Assembly: GCA_014656175.1 (NCBI GenBank)
Contig: BNBX01000007.1
Location: 303,800 to 367,799, forward strand
DNA length: 64,000 nucleotides
From: Streptomyces werraensis
GTDB lineage: Bacteria; Actinomycetota; Actinomycetes; Streptomycetales; Streptomycetaceae
Direction: 5' to 3'
Under the pieces are notes generated by a model, which saw only the letters and a list, made by a program, of their open reading frames with translations, did not search any database and had not been told where the DNA came from. The translations under genes and the position numbers were made by a program. The number at the start of each line of letters is the position of its first letter. The stretch's first letter is position 1. Shown here in pieces: positions 33,531 through 41,555 of this stretch.

Positions 33531-33644
33531 TTCGTACCTCGGCGCGTCGGACGGCCGGCGGTCGCCTCGGAACTCTCCGGCGGCGTGCCGTGCCGAACCT
33601 CCGCGGAGCCGGGCCGCCGTGCGCGAGCCGCCGGCTCGGAGGTG
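33224..33644. other. 421-bp intergenic region
   Basis: It lies between the stop codons of the TauE gene and the convergent cstR-like gene. It holds the repeats described at 33211-33530 and no supportable gene. Confidence 0.5.
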
Positions 33645-33941
33645 TCACGCCAGTGACAGGAACAGCCTCTCCAGGCGGGCCCGCATCTGCTCGGCGCTCT
33701 CGCCGTTCTCCCCGTTCGCGCGGCCGGACTCGATGTCCGCCACGCACTTCTGCAGGCCCGTGGCGATGATCGCGAAACCGGCGCGGTCCAGGGCGCGGGA
33801 GGCCGCAGCGAGTTGGGTGATCACGTCCTCGCAGTCGCGCCCCTCCTCGATCATCCGGATCACGCCGGAGATCTGCCCCTGCGCCCTGCGCAGCCTGTTC
33901 AGCACGGATTTCAGCTCCGCGCCCGCGAGATCCAAGTCCAC
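33645..33941 (-). CDS. CstR-type persulfide-sensing repressor (CsoR family)
   Basis: This helical regulator of about 98 residues belongs to the CsoR/FrmR family (LNRLRRAQGQISGVIRMIEEGRDCEDVITQLAAASRALDRAG). The two conserved Cys are at about 37 and 66. The Cu(I)-ligand His of CsoR, four residues before the second Cys, is Gly here (TGLQKC), and the protein has no His at all. That matches CstR, where two Cys form di- or trisulfide bridges with sulfane sulfur and release DNA. GTG 33941 has GGGAG 5 nt upstream; GTG 33947 is also possible. A TACCCC-GT-GGGGTA operator lies just upstream, shared with the divergent rhodanese gene. Confidence 0.9.
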   Translation of the reverse strand: MDLDLAGAELKSVLNRLRRAQGQISGVIRMIEEGRDCEDVITQLAAASRALDRAGFAIIATGLQKCVADIESGRANGENGESAEQMRARLERLFLSLA

Positions 33942-33959
33942 GTCCACTCCCTGACGAAA

Positions 33960-33973
33960 TACCCCGTGGGGTA
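33960..33973. promoter_or_regulatory. CstR-type operator between cstR and the rhodanese gene
   Basis: TACCCCGTGGGGTA has perfect 6-bp arms. It is 18 bp upstream of the regulator start and 80 bp upstream of the divergent rhodanese gene, and could control both. It matches the two sites before the dioxygenase gene. Confidence 0.8.
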
Positions 33974-34053
33974 CTCTACGTCCGCTTCCGCCGTCCCGTC
34001 GACCGACCGCCACCCCCGGGCGATCGCCGACAGAGAAGGATCACACACCCGCC

Positions 34054-34641
34054 ATGACCACCCCCCTCACTCCGGACACCCTCACCGTCGCCCAGGCCGC
34101 CGCACGGCTGGACGGCTTCACCGTCATCGACGTCCGCACCCCCGCCGAGTACGCCACCGGGCACCTGCCCGGCGCGGTGAACGTCCCCCTGGACCGGGTC
34201 AGGCGCGCCCTGCCGGAGATCCGGCAGGCGGCGGAGCGCGGCGACCTCCTCGTCGTGTGCGCCTCCGGGGCGCGCTCGGAGAAGGCGTCCGGGATCCTCG
34301 CCGCGGAGGGCGTGCCCGCCGCCACCCTGGCCGGCGGCACCGACGCCTGGGCGTCCGAGGGCCGGGACCTTGAGCGCCCCGTGGCCTGCGACACCCGCGC
34401 GGTGTGGGGCATGGAGCGACAGGTGCGCTTCACCGCCGGCACCCTGGTGCTCCTCGGCCTGGTGCTCGGCCTGCTGGTGCACCCGGCGTTCCAGCTCCTC
34501 TCCGCGGGCATCGCGGGCGGGCTGGTCTTCTCCGCCCTCACCGACACCTGCGGCATGGCCGTCGTCCTCGGCAAGCTGCCTCACAACCGCCCGCGCGGGA
34601 CGGACCTCGAGGGTGCCCTCGCCACGCTGCGGGGCAACTGA
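34054..34641 (+). CDS. rhodanese fused to DUF2892 membrane domain
   Basis: This 195-residue protein has an N-terminal rhodanese domain (about 8-110) with CDC25-like landmarks: TVIDVRTPAEYATGHLPGAVNVPLD and the active Cys loop VVCASGARSEKA (about residue 68). Two C-terminal membrane helices of the DUF2892 type follow (FTAGTLVLLGLVLGLLV and LLSAGIAGGLVFSALTDTCGMAVVL). The layout places a sulfurtransferase at the inner membrane face, ready to pass sulfane sulfur to or from a membrane partner such as the TauE exporter. The CstR operator at 33960 lies in its promoter. It is followed by a strong hairpin. Confidence 0.9.
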   Translation: MTTPLTPDTLTVAQAAARLDGFTVIDVRTPAEYATGHLPGAVNVPLDRVRRALPEIRQAAERGDLLVVCASGARSEKASGILAAEGVPAATLAGGTDAWASEGRDLERPVACDTRAVWGMERQVRFTAGTLVLLGLVLGLLVHPAFQLLSAGIAGGLVFSALTDTCGMAVVLGKLPHNRPRGTDLEGALATLRGN

Positions 34642-34680
34642 CGCTCCCGCGCCTTACTTCCGGAGCAGGGACGTCGGCCC

Positions 34681-34719
34681 GACAGGCCCGGGGCGCCCAT
34701 GAGGCGCCCCGGGCCTGTC
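34681..34719. terminator. terminator after the rhodanese gene
   Basis: A perfect 17-bp stem, GACAGGCCCGGGGCGCC (34681-34697) with its complement (34703-34719) and loop CATGA, lies 40 bp past the rhodanese stop. It also abuts the decayed USP gene on the other strand. Confidence 0.85.
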
Positions 34720-34722
34720 GCG

Positions 34723-34969
34723 TCACACGGGAAGGCCGGACGGCAGGCCACCCCGCACCACCGCCACCGGTGACGGCGCGTGATGCGGCAGCGCCTGGCT
34801 GACCGACCCCAGCAGCAGACCCGTGAAGCCGCCGCGCCCCCGCGCGCCCGCCACCGCCGGCTGGGCGCGCTGGCCGGCCTCGATGAGGGCCTCGCGGGTG
34901 GGGGCGTGCATCACCCCGGCTCCACCACGACGCCGGCCCGTCCACTCCGACGACCACCACTCCGGCCAC
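34723..34969 (-). pseudogene. remnant of a universal stress protein gene
   Basis: The 5' end at GTG 34969 encodes VAGVVVVGVDGPAS, a standard UspA opening. About 80 residues are then missing and the frame shifts. The 3' part encodes ALIEAGQRAQPAVAGARGRGG and FTGLLLGSVSQALPHHAPSP, the typical UspA ATP-binding loop and last strand, to a TGA at 34723-34725. Deletion plus frameshift makes it non-functional. Confidence 0.75.
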
Positions 34970-35227
34970 CGCGCCTCCACACCTTCTCGTGCCGTCACCC
35001 CCGTGCATCTCCTGCCACCCTCCCCCGGCCCGGCGCCCCCCCGCATGGGCCCGCCGCCGTACGGCCGAGGGGGCGGAAGGCCCCCGCGACCGCACGGCCG
35101 GAGGGCCCGGCGCAGGCGTTCCCCTGGTTGGAGTGGCCTGACCTGAGTAGATTTGGCGCCGAAGTCATGTTTTGCCCGCCGGACCGAGGGTGTGCCGCGC
35201 ATCGCGGGACTTCCGGGCGAGGACCAC
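34970..35227. other. upstream region of the PutP-phosphatase fusion gene
   Basis: This 258-bp region contains no supportable gene. The stretch at 35133-35170 (GGAGTGGCCTGACCTGAGTA and the following ATTTGGCGCC...TTTTGCCC) is AT-richer and probably carries the promoter of the fusion gene. Confidence 0.4.
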
Positions 35228-38200
35228 ATGTTCCAGCTGAGCGCGCCGATCGTCGTCACGTTCGTCCTGTACGTGCTCGCCCTGATCGGGACGGGGATCC
35301 GGGCCTACACGCGCACGCACACCTTTGAGGACTTCGCCCTCGGCGGCCGCCGCTTCGGCCCCTGGGTCGCCGCGCTGTCCGCGGGCGCCAGCGACATGTC
35401 CGGCTGGCTGTTCCTGGCCCTTCCCGGCGCCGTCTACGCGGCCGGGCTCGACTCCGTGTGGCTTCCCGTCGGGCTGGCCGTGGGGACGTACCTGAACTGG
35501 CTGTTCGTCGCGCCACGTCTGCGCACCTACACCGAGCGCGCGGGGAACGCGGTGACCCTGTCCGGCTATCTGGAGGAGCGGTTCGAGGACCGCACCCGCA
35601 TGCTGCGGCTGGTCTCCGCCGCCGTCACCCTCGTCTTCTTCACCGTGTACGTCGCCAGCGGCCTGGTGGCGGGCGGGCTGCTGTTCCAGACCGTCTTCGA
35701 CCTGCGCTTCACCGTCGGCGTCACCCTCACCGGGCTGCTGATCGTCATCTACTCGTGCCTGGGCGGCTTCCTCGCGGTGAGCCTCACGCACGTGCTGCAG
35801 GCCTCGCTGATGCTGCTCGGCCTGGTCGTGCTGCCCGCCGTGGCGATCGCGCGCCTCGGCGGCTTCGGCGCGCTCGGCGAGGTTCTCGACGGCAGACAGC
35901 CCGCGCTGCGCGAGTTCAGCTCCCGCGTCGCGTACTCGGCAGGGTCCTGGACGGCCGAGGGGCCGCTCGGGATGGTGGCGATCATCTCGCTGCTCGCCTG
36001 GGGGCTCGGCTACTTCGGCCAGCCGCACATCCTGGCCCGCTTCATGAGCATCCGCAGCACCCGGGACGTCCCCGCGGCCCGCCGCATCGGCACGGGCTGG
36101 GTGGTCCTCGTCCTCACCGGCGCCACCCTCGTGGGCCTCACCGGCATCGGCGAGCTGACCCCGGCGCTGTCCTCGCCCGACACCGTCTACATCGCGCTCA
36201 GCCGCCTGCTGCTCGACCCGTGGGTCGCCGGGATCATGCTGGTCGCGGTGCTGGCCGCCGTCGTGTCCACCGCGGACAGCCAGTTGCTGGTGTCCTCCGT
36301 GGCCCTCACGGAGGACTTCTACCGGGCGTTCCTCCACCGCAGAGCCCCCGACCGCATGCTGGTCTGGGTGGGGCGCGCCACCGTCGTCCTGGTCATCGTG
36401 GTGGCGTACGTGATCGCTCTCAGAGGCGGCGGGCTGCTGAGCATCGTCGCCCAGGCCTGGGCCGGGTTCGGCGCCGCGTTCGGCCCGGTCGTGCTGCTCT
36501 CGCTGTACTGGCCCCGCATGACCTCGGCCGGCGCCATGGCCGGCATGGTCGCCGGCGCCGGCACGGTCCTGGCGTGGGACTCGGTCAACCCGCTGCTCGG
36601 CCCGCTGGAGACCGGCGTCTACGAGATGGTCCCGGGCGTCCTCGCCGCCACGGTCGCCGCGCTCGTCTTCGGACGGTACGTCGGCCGGCCGCCGAAACGC
36701 GCCTTCTGGCGGATGCCCGGCGGCGGCACCAGCTCCGTGGTGCTCACCCCCTTCCTCACCCGCGCGCCCGTCGGCCTGGCGATGCTCGACACGGACCTGC
36801 GGTACGTGTGGGTGAACGAACCGCTCGCCCGGCTGATCCCCCTGGAGCGGCGCATCGGACGGCGCCTCACCGAACTGAAGCCGACCCCCCAGTACCGGCG
36901 CTTCGAGGAGCAGATGCGGCGCGTGCTGGAGACCGGCGAGCCCGTCATGGACTGGGAGTTCCGCAGCGAGGAGGAGAAACCCAGGGACGCCCGCGCGGTC
37001 TCCGTCTCGTTCTTCGGCGTGACCGACCGGCACGACACCGTCGTCGGCGTCCTGTACATGGTCGTCGACGTCACCGAACGGTGGCGGGCGCAGAGCAGAC
37101 TCGCCCTGCTGAACGACGTCGGCGCCCGCATCGGCAGCACCCTCGACGTCCCCCGCACCGCGCAGGAACTCGCCGACGAGGCCGTGCCCACCGTGGCCGA
37201 CTTCGTCGCCGTGGACCTGCTGGACACGGTGATGCGCGGCGAGGAACCGGCGCCCGGACCCGTCGGCCTGTCCCCGGTCATCCGCCGCGCCGGGCAGGCG
37301 TCCGCGCGGGAGGGGGGCTGCGGCGGCAGCCTCGTCCTCGGGGAGGCCGTCCGGCGCGCCCCCTCCTCGCCCGTCACGCGCTGCCTCCTGGAGAGCCGCA
37401 CCCTCGTCGAACGCACACTCGACCGCGAGACCAGCCCCTGGGTCACCGAGGACCCCTCGATCGGCGCGTCCATCCTCAAGTACGGCTACAGCTCCCTCAT
37501 GGTCGTGCCCGTCCGGGCCCGGGGCGTCACCCTCGGCGTGGCCACCTTCGCCCGCACCGAACGGTCCGGCCCCTTCGGTGACGACGACGTACGGCTCGCC
37601 GAGGAGATCGTCTCCCGCGCCGCGGTGGCCGTGGACAACGCCCGGCGCTACACCCGCGAGCGGACCGCCGCCCGCGCCATGCAGCAGGCACTGCTGCCGC
37701 AGGCGCTCACCGGCGGCTCCGCGGTGGACGTGGCGTCCTGGTACCAGCCGGCCGACGCCCCGAACGGCGTCGGCGGCGACTGGTTCGACGTCATCCCGCT
37801 GTCCGGCGCCCGCGTCGCCCTCGTCGTCGGCGACGTCGTCGGCCACGGCATGGACGCCGCCGCGACCATGGGACGCCTGCGCACCGCCGTGCGCACCCTC
37901 GCCAACCTCGACATGCCGCCCGACGAACTCCTCGCCCACCTCGACGACCTGGTCATCGGGCTGATGGGCGCCCACGACGACCAGGAACCCGCCGCCGCGG
38001 GCGCCGCCTTCCTCGGCGCGACGTGCCTGTACGCCGTGTACGACCCGGTCAGCGGGCGGTGCTCGATGGCCCGCGCCGGCCATCTCCCGCCCGTCCTCGT
38101 CACCCCGGACGGCACGCCCGAGGTCATGGACCTGCCGGCCGGGCCGCCGCTGGGACTCGGCTACCTGACCTTCGAGTCGTACGAGCGGGAGCTGGCCGAG

Positions 38201-38785
38201 GGCAGCCTGCTGGCGTTCTACACCGACGGACTCGTCGAGACCCCGGACCGGGACATCGACGACGGGATCGCCCGGCTGGGCGCCGCCCTCGCCGTGCCCC
38301 GCCCCACCCTGCGGAAGATCGGGCGGGGCGTGGTCGACACCCTGCTCACCGGGCCGCCGCCGGACGACGCGGCACTGCTGCTCGCCCGCACCCGGTCGCT
38401 GCCGGCGGACCGGGTCGCGTCCTGGGACCTGCCCAGCGACCCGGCGGCCGTCGGCACCGCCCGCACGGCCGCGGTGGGGCAGCTGTCGGAGTGGGGTCTG
38501 GACGACCTGGCGTTCACCACGGAACTCATCGTCAGCGAACTCGTCACCAACGCGATCCGGCACGCCTCCGGGCCGGTCTCCCTACGGCTGATCCGCGACC
38601 GCGCCCTGATCTGCGAGGTCGCCGACGGCAGCGGGACGTCACCCCGCCCACGCCACGCCCGCACCACGGACGAGGGCGGGCGGGGCCTGATGATCGTGGC
38701 CCAGCTGGCCCACAGGTGGGGGACCCGTCACACGGCGACCGGCAAGATCATCTGGACGGAGCAGCCGTTCGTGGCGGAGGCGTGA
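35228..38785 (+). CDS. PutP-like sodium/proline symporter fused to PAS-GAF-SpoIIE phosphatase-HATPase
   Basis: This is a single 1185-residue protein. Residues 1 to about 500 are a complete SLC5/PutP symporter of about 13 helices with PutP landmarks: ASDMSGWLFLALPGAVY (Na+/proline site), GYFGQPHILARFM, and STADSQLLVSSVALTEDFY carrying the Ser-Thr sodium ligands. Then come a PAS domain (about 512-617), GAF (about 627-807), SpoIIE-type PP2C (about 822-1057: GGDWFDVIPL, VVGDVVGHGMDAAATMG, FYTDGLVET, DDAALLLAR) and a HATPase_c anti-sigma-kinase domain (about 1067-1180: ELVTNAIRHA, EVADGS, GGRGLMIV). The architecture resembles CbrA-type transporter-sensors, but with phosphatase output. ATG 35228 matches the PutP N-terminus. 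A proline- or solute-responsive partner-switching receptor is inferred. Confidence 0.93.
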   Translation: MFQLSAPIVVTFVLYVLALIGTGIRAYTRTHTFEDFALGGRRFGPWVAALSAGASDMSGWLFLALPGAVYAAGLDSVWLPVGLAVGTYLNWLFVAPRLRTYTERAGNAVTLSGYLEERFEDRTRMLRLVSAAVTLVFFTVYVASGLVAGGLLFQTVFDLRFTVGVTLTGLLIVIYSCLGGFLAVSLTHVLQASLMLLGLVVLPAVAIARLGGFGALGEVLDGRQPALREFSSRVAYSAGSWTAEGPLGMVAIISLLAWGLGYFGQPHILARFMSIRSTRDVPAARRIGTGWVVLVLTGATLVGLTGIGELTPALSSPDTVYIALSRLLLDPWVAGIMLVAVLAAVVSTADSQLLVSSVALTEDFYRAFLHRRAPDRMLVWVGRATVVLVIVVAYVIALRGGGLLSIVAQAWAGFGAAFGPVVLLSLYWPRMTSAGAMAGMVAGAGTVLAWDSVNPLLGPLETGVYEMVPGVLAATVAALVFGRYVGRPPKRAFWRMPGGGTSSVVLTPFLTRAPVGLAMLDTDLRYVWVNEPLARLIPLERRIGRRLTELKPTPQYRRFEEQMRRVLETGEPVMDWEFRSEEEKPRDARAVSVSFFGVTDRHDTVVGVLYMVVDVTERWRAQSRLALLNDVGARIGSTLDVPRTAQELADEAVPTVADFVAVDLLDTVMRGEEPAPGPVGLSPVIRRAGQASAREGGCGGSLVLGEAVRRAPSSPVTRCLLESRTLVERTLDRETSPWVTEDPSIGASILKYGYSSLMVVPVRARGVTLGVATFARTERSGPFGDDDVRLAEEIVSRAAVAVDNARRYTRERTAARAMQQALLPQALTGGSAVDVASWYQPADAPNGVGGDWFDVIPLSGARVALVVGDVVGHGMDAAATMGRLRTAVRTLANLDMPPDELLAHLDDLVIGLMGAHDDQEPAAAGAAFLGATCLYAVYDPVSGRCSMARAGHLPPVLVTPDGTPEVMDLPAGPPLGLGYLTFESYERELAEGSLLAFYTDGLVETPDRDIDDGIARLGAALAVPRPTLRKIGRGVVDTLLTGPPPDDAALLLARTRSLPADRVASWDLPSDPAAVGTARTAAVGQLSEWGLDDLAFTTELIVSELVTNAIRHASGPVSLRLIRDRALICEVADGSGTSPRPRHARTTDEGGRGLMIVAQLAHRWGTRHTATGKIIWTEQPFVAEA

Positions 38786-38952
38786 GCGCGGGGCCGCCGC
38801 CATCGCGCACGGCCCCGCGCCGCGCCCCACCCGCCCCCACAATGGCCCACGTGGCCCTGTCGGGACCCCCGTCTCCCGGGGAAGGTGAGGAGGGTACGCG
38901 CCTCCACCCACCCGCACGCCGCCCGAACCCCCCGATGTGGAAGGACACCACG

Positions 38953-41337
38953 ATGTCCGTCGACACGCACCAGGCCTCCGATCCGCTCGGCGGAGACGAG
39001 CTGAGGACGCTGGACGCGCACTGGCGCGCCGCGAACTACCTGGCCGTCGGCCAGATCTACCTCATGGCGAACCCCCTGCTCACCGAGCCGCTGCGGCCGG
39101 AGCACGTGAAGCCGCGGCTGCTCGGCCACTGGGGCACCTCACCCGGTCTGAACCTCGTCTACACACACCTCAACCGGGTGATCCGGGCCCGTGACCTGGA
39201 CGCCCTGTGCGTATGGGGTCCGGGGCACGGAGGGCCGGCGGTGGTCGCCGGGTCGTGGCTGGAGGGGTCGTACACGGAGACGTATCCCGACATCACGCGG
39301 GACGCGGCGGGGATGGCGCGGCTGTTCAAGCAGTTCTCGTTCCCCGGCGGCGTCCCCAGCCACGTCGCCCCCGAGACGCCCGGCTCCATCCACGAGGGCG
39401 GTGAGCTGGGCTACTCCCTGTCGCACGCGTACGGCGCCGCCCTGGACCACCCGGACCTGGTGGTGGCCTGCGTGGTCGGCGACGGCGAGGCGGAGACCGG
39501 GCCGCTGGCGACCTCCTGGCACTCCAACAAGTTCCTCGACCCCGTCCACGACGGCGCCGTCCTGCCGATCCTCCACCTCAACGGCTACAAGATCGCCAAC
39601 CCGACCGTGCTGGCCCGCATCCCCGACGACGAGCTGGACGCGCTGCTCAGGGGCTACGGTCATGACCCCCTGCACGTGATCGGCGACGATCCCGCCGCCG
39701 TGCACCAGGCGATGGCGCGGGCGATGGACACCGCCCTCGACCGGATCGCCGCCATCCAGCGCGCGGCCCGCGAGGACGGCGCGACCGAACGTCCCCGCTG
39801 GCCGATGATCGTGCTGCGTACCCCGAAGGGCTGGACGGGACCCGCCGAGGTCGACGGGCGGCCCGTCGAGGACACCTGGCGCTCCCACCAGGTGCCGCTG
39901 CCCGGCGTCCGCGACAACCCCGGCCATCTTCGGCAGCTGGAGGCGTGGCTGCGGTCGTACCGGCCTCAGGAGCTGTTCGACGAGGACGGCCGACCCCGCG
40001 CCGACGTCCTGGCCTGCGTCCCCGCCGGCGCCCGCCGCCTAGGCTCCACCCCGTACGCCAACGGCGGGCTGATGCTGCGCGAGCTGCCGATGCCGCCGCT
40101 GGAACGGCACGCCGTCCCCGTCGACAAGCCGGGCGCGACGATGCACGAGCCGACCCGCGTCCTCGGCGACCTCCTCCAGGACGTCATGCGGGCCACCGCG
40201 GACCGCCGCGACTTCCGGCTGGTCGGGCCCGACGAGACCGCCTCCAACCGCCTCCAGGCCGTGTACGAGGCGAGCGGCAAGGCATGGCAGGCGGGCACGT
40301 ACGACGTGGACGAGGACCTCGACCGGCACGGCCGGGTGATGGAGATCCTCTCCGAGCACACCTGCCAGGGCTGGCTGGAGGGCTACCTCCTCACCGGCCG
40401 GCACGGCCTGTTCTCGTGCTACGAGGCGTTCGTGCACATCGTCGACTCGATGGTCAACCAGCACATCAAGTGGCTGCGCGTCACCCGCCGCCTGCCCTGG
40501 CGCGCCCCCATCGCCTCCCTCAACTACCTGCTGACCTCGCACGTCTGGCGCCAGGACCACAACGGCTTCTCCCACCAGGACCCCGGCTTCGTCGACCACA
40601 TCCTCAACAAGAGCCCGGAGGCCGTACGGGTCTACCTGCCGCCGGACGCCAACACCCTGCTGTCGGTGGCCGACCACTGCCTGCGCAGCCGCGACTACGT
40701 CAATGTGATCGTGGCCGGCAAGCAGCCCTGCTTCGACTGGCTGTCCATGGAGGACGCGCGGACGCACTGCGCGCGCGGCGCCGGCATCTGGGACTGGGCG
40801 GGCACCGAGACCGGCGACCGCGAGCCCGACGTGGTGCTGGCCTGCGCGGGCGACGTCCCCACGCAGGAGGTCATGGCGGCCGCGCAGCTGCTGCGCCGGC
40901 ACCTGCCCGAGCTGGCCGTGCGGGTCGTCAACGTCGTCGACATCGCCCGTCTGCTGCCCCGCGCGGAGCACCCGCACGGCATGTCCGACTTCGAGTACGA
41001 CGGGCTGTTCACCGCGGACAAGCCGGTGATCTTCGCGTACCACGGCTATCCGTGGCTGATCCACCGGCTCGCCTACAGCCGCACCGGACACCACCACCTG
41101 CACGTGCGCGGGTACAAGGAGATCGGCACCACGACCACGCCGTTCGACATGGTGGTCCGCAACGACCTGGACCGCTACCGGCTGGTGATGGACGTCATCG
41201 ACCGCGTCCCGGGCCTCGCGGTACGGGCCGCCGCTGTACGGCAGCGGATGGAGGACGTCCGCCTGCGCCACCACGACTGGATCCGCGAGCACGGCACCGA
41301 CCTGCCCGAGGTCGCCGACTGGACCTGGGACGGCTGA
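38953..41337 (+). CDS. xfp: xylulose-5-phosphate/fructose-6-phosphate phosphoketolase
   Basis: This 794-residue TPP enzyme cleaves xylulose 5-phosphate or fructose 6-phosphate to acetyl phosphate plus a shorter aldose phosphate. Features are GHWGTSPGLNLVYTHLNR, WGPGHGGPA, SYTETYP, the TPP/Mg motif VVGDGEAETG with downstream HLNGYKIANPT, and the C-terminal FTADKPVIFAYHGYP. Length is normal for the family. ATG 38953 is preceded by GGAAGG with 8-nt spacing. It lies 167 bp behind the PutP-phosphatase fusion. Acetyl phosphate would normally be used by acetate kinase, which is not adjacent. Phosphoketolase is often part of actinomycete low-oxygen stress islands. Confidence 0.96.
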   Translation: MSVDTHQASDPLGGDELRTLDAHWRAANYLAVGQIYLMANPLLTEPLRPEHVKPRLLGHWGTSPGLNLVYTHLNRVIRARDLDALCVWGPGHGGPAVVAGSWLEGSYTETYPDITRDAAGMARLFKQFSFPGGVPSHVAPETPGSIHEGGELGYSLSHAYGAALDHPDLVVACVVGDGEAETGPLATSWHSNKFLDPVHDGAVLPILHLNGYKIANPTVLARIPDDELDALLRGYGHDPLHVIGDDPAAVHQAMARAMDTALDRIAAIQRAAREDGATERPRWPMIVLRTPKGWTGPAEVDGRPVEDTWRSHQVPLPGVRDNPGHLRQLEAWLRSYRPQELFDEDGRPRADVLACVPAGARRLGSTPYANGGLMLRELPMPPLERHAVPVDKPGATMHEPTRVLGDLLQDVMRATADRRDFRLVGPDETASNRLQAVYEASGKAWQAGTYDVDEDLDRHGRVMEILSEHTCQGWLEGYLLTGRHGLFSCYEAFVHIVDSMVNQHIKWLRVTRRLPWRAPIASLNYLLTSHVWRQDHNGFSHQDPGFVDHILNKSPEAVRVYLPPDANTLLSVADHCLRSRDYVNVIVAGKQPCFDWLSMEDARTHCARGAGIWDWAGTETGDREPDVVLACAGDVPTQEVMAAAQLLRRHLPELAVRVVNVVDIARLLPRAEHPHGMSDFEYDGLFTADKPVIFAYHGYPWLIHRLAYSRTGHHHLHVRGYKEIGTTTTPFDMVVRNDLDRYRLVMDVIDRVPGLAVRAAAVRQRMEDVRLRHHDWIREHGTDLPEVADWTWDG

Positions 41338-41406
41338 CCCGGCCGCGCACCCCCGCACAGGACGGCACGCGCGAGCGGAATGTTTTGCGGGTCCTTTACA
41401 GTTGGC

Positions 41407-41432
41407 GTGGAAGCAGTCCATTCTGCTTCCAC
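41407..41432 (+). promoter_or_regulatory. hairpin in the corC leader region
   Basis: GTGGAAGCAG (41407-41416) and CTGCTTCCAC (41423-41432) are perfect 10-bp arms around TCCATT. TACAGT at 41397-41402 could be a -10, which would put this hairpin at the very 5' end of the message. Confidence 0.5.
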
Positions 41433-41471
41433 ACATCTTCGTACTGTTCGAAAAGGAGCGACGGTCCCCCG

Positions 41472-41555
41472 ATGGGTGATCCTCCCAGTAGTAGCCGTGC
41501 CACCACCCGCAGTCCGCGTCATGCGGCCGGTCAGGGAGCGGGGGTGGCACGGTGA
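41472..41555 (+). CDS. short leader ORF (MGDPP...) coupled to the first CorC-type gene
   Basis: A 27-residue ORF starts at ATG 41472 (MGDPPSSSRATTRSPRHAAG...) with AAGGAG at 41453-41458. Its TGA overlaps the GTG of the next gene (GTGA at 41552). Codons GAT, CCT, AGT, AGT and CGT are unusual for this genome. An acidic residue followed by two prolines right after the start recalls enterobacterial Mg2+-sensing leader peptides such as MgtL. Here it precedes a CorC/CNNM-type gene, so a Mg2+-responsive leader is a reasonable inference. Translation is unproven. Confidence 0.5.
   Translation: MGDPPSSSRATTRSPRHAAGQGAGVAR

Noticed and set aside
33645..33947. Copper-sensing CsoR
   Set aside because: The Cu(I)-ligand His is Gly and there is no His in the protein, and the neighbours are sulfur genes; CstR fits better.
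35165..38563. Long minus-strand open frame antisense to the PutP-phosphatase fusion
   Set aside because: Composition is typical of an antisense frame (Gly/Arg/Asp/Gln-rich) and has no recognisable domain.
41340..41551. M-box (ykoK) Mg2+ riboswitch
   Set aside because: The conserved M-box segments are absent; only a simple hairpin and a short ORF are visible.
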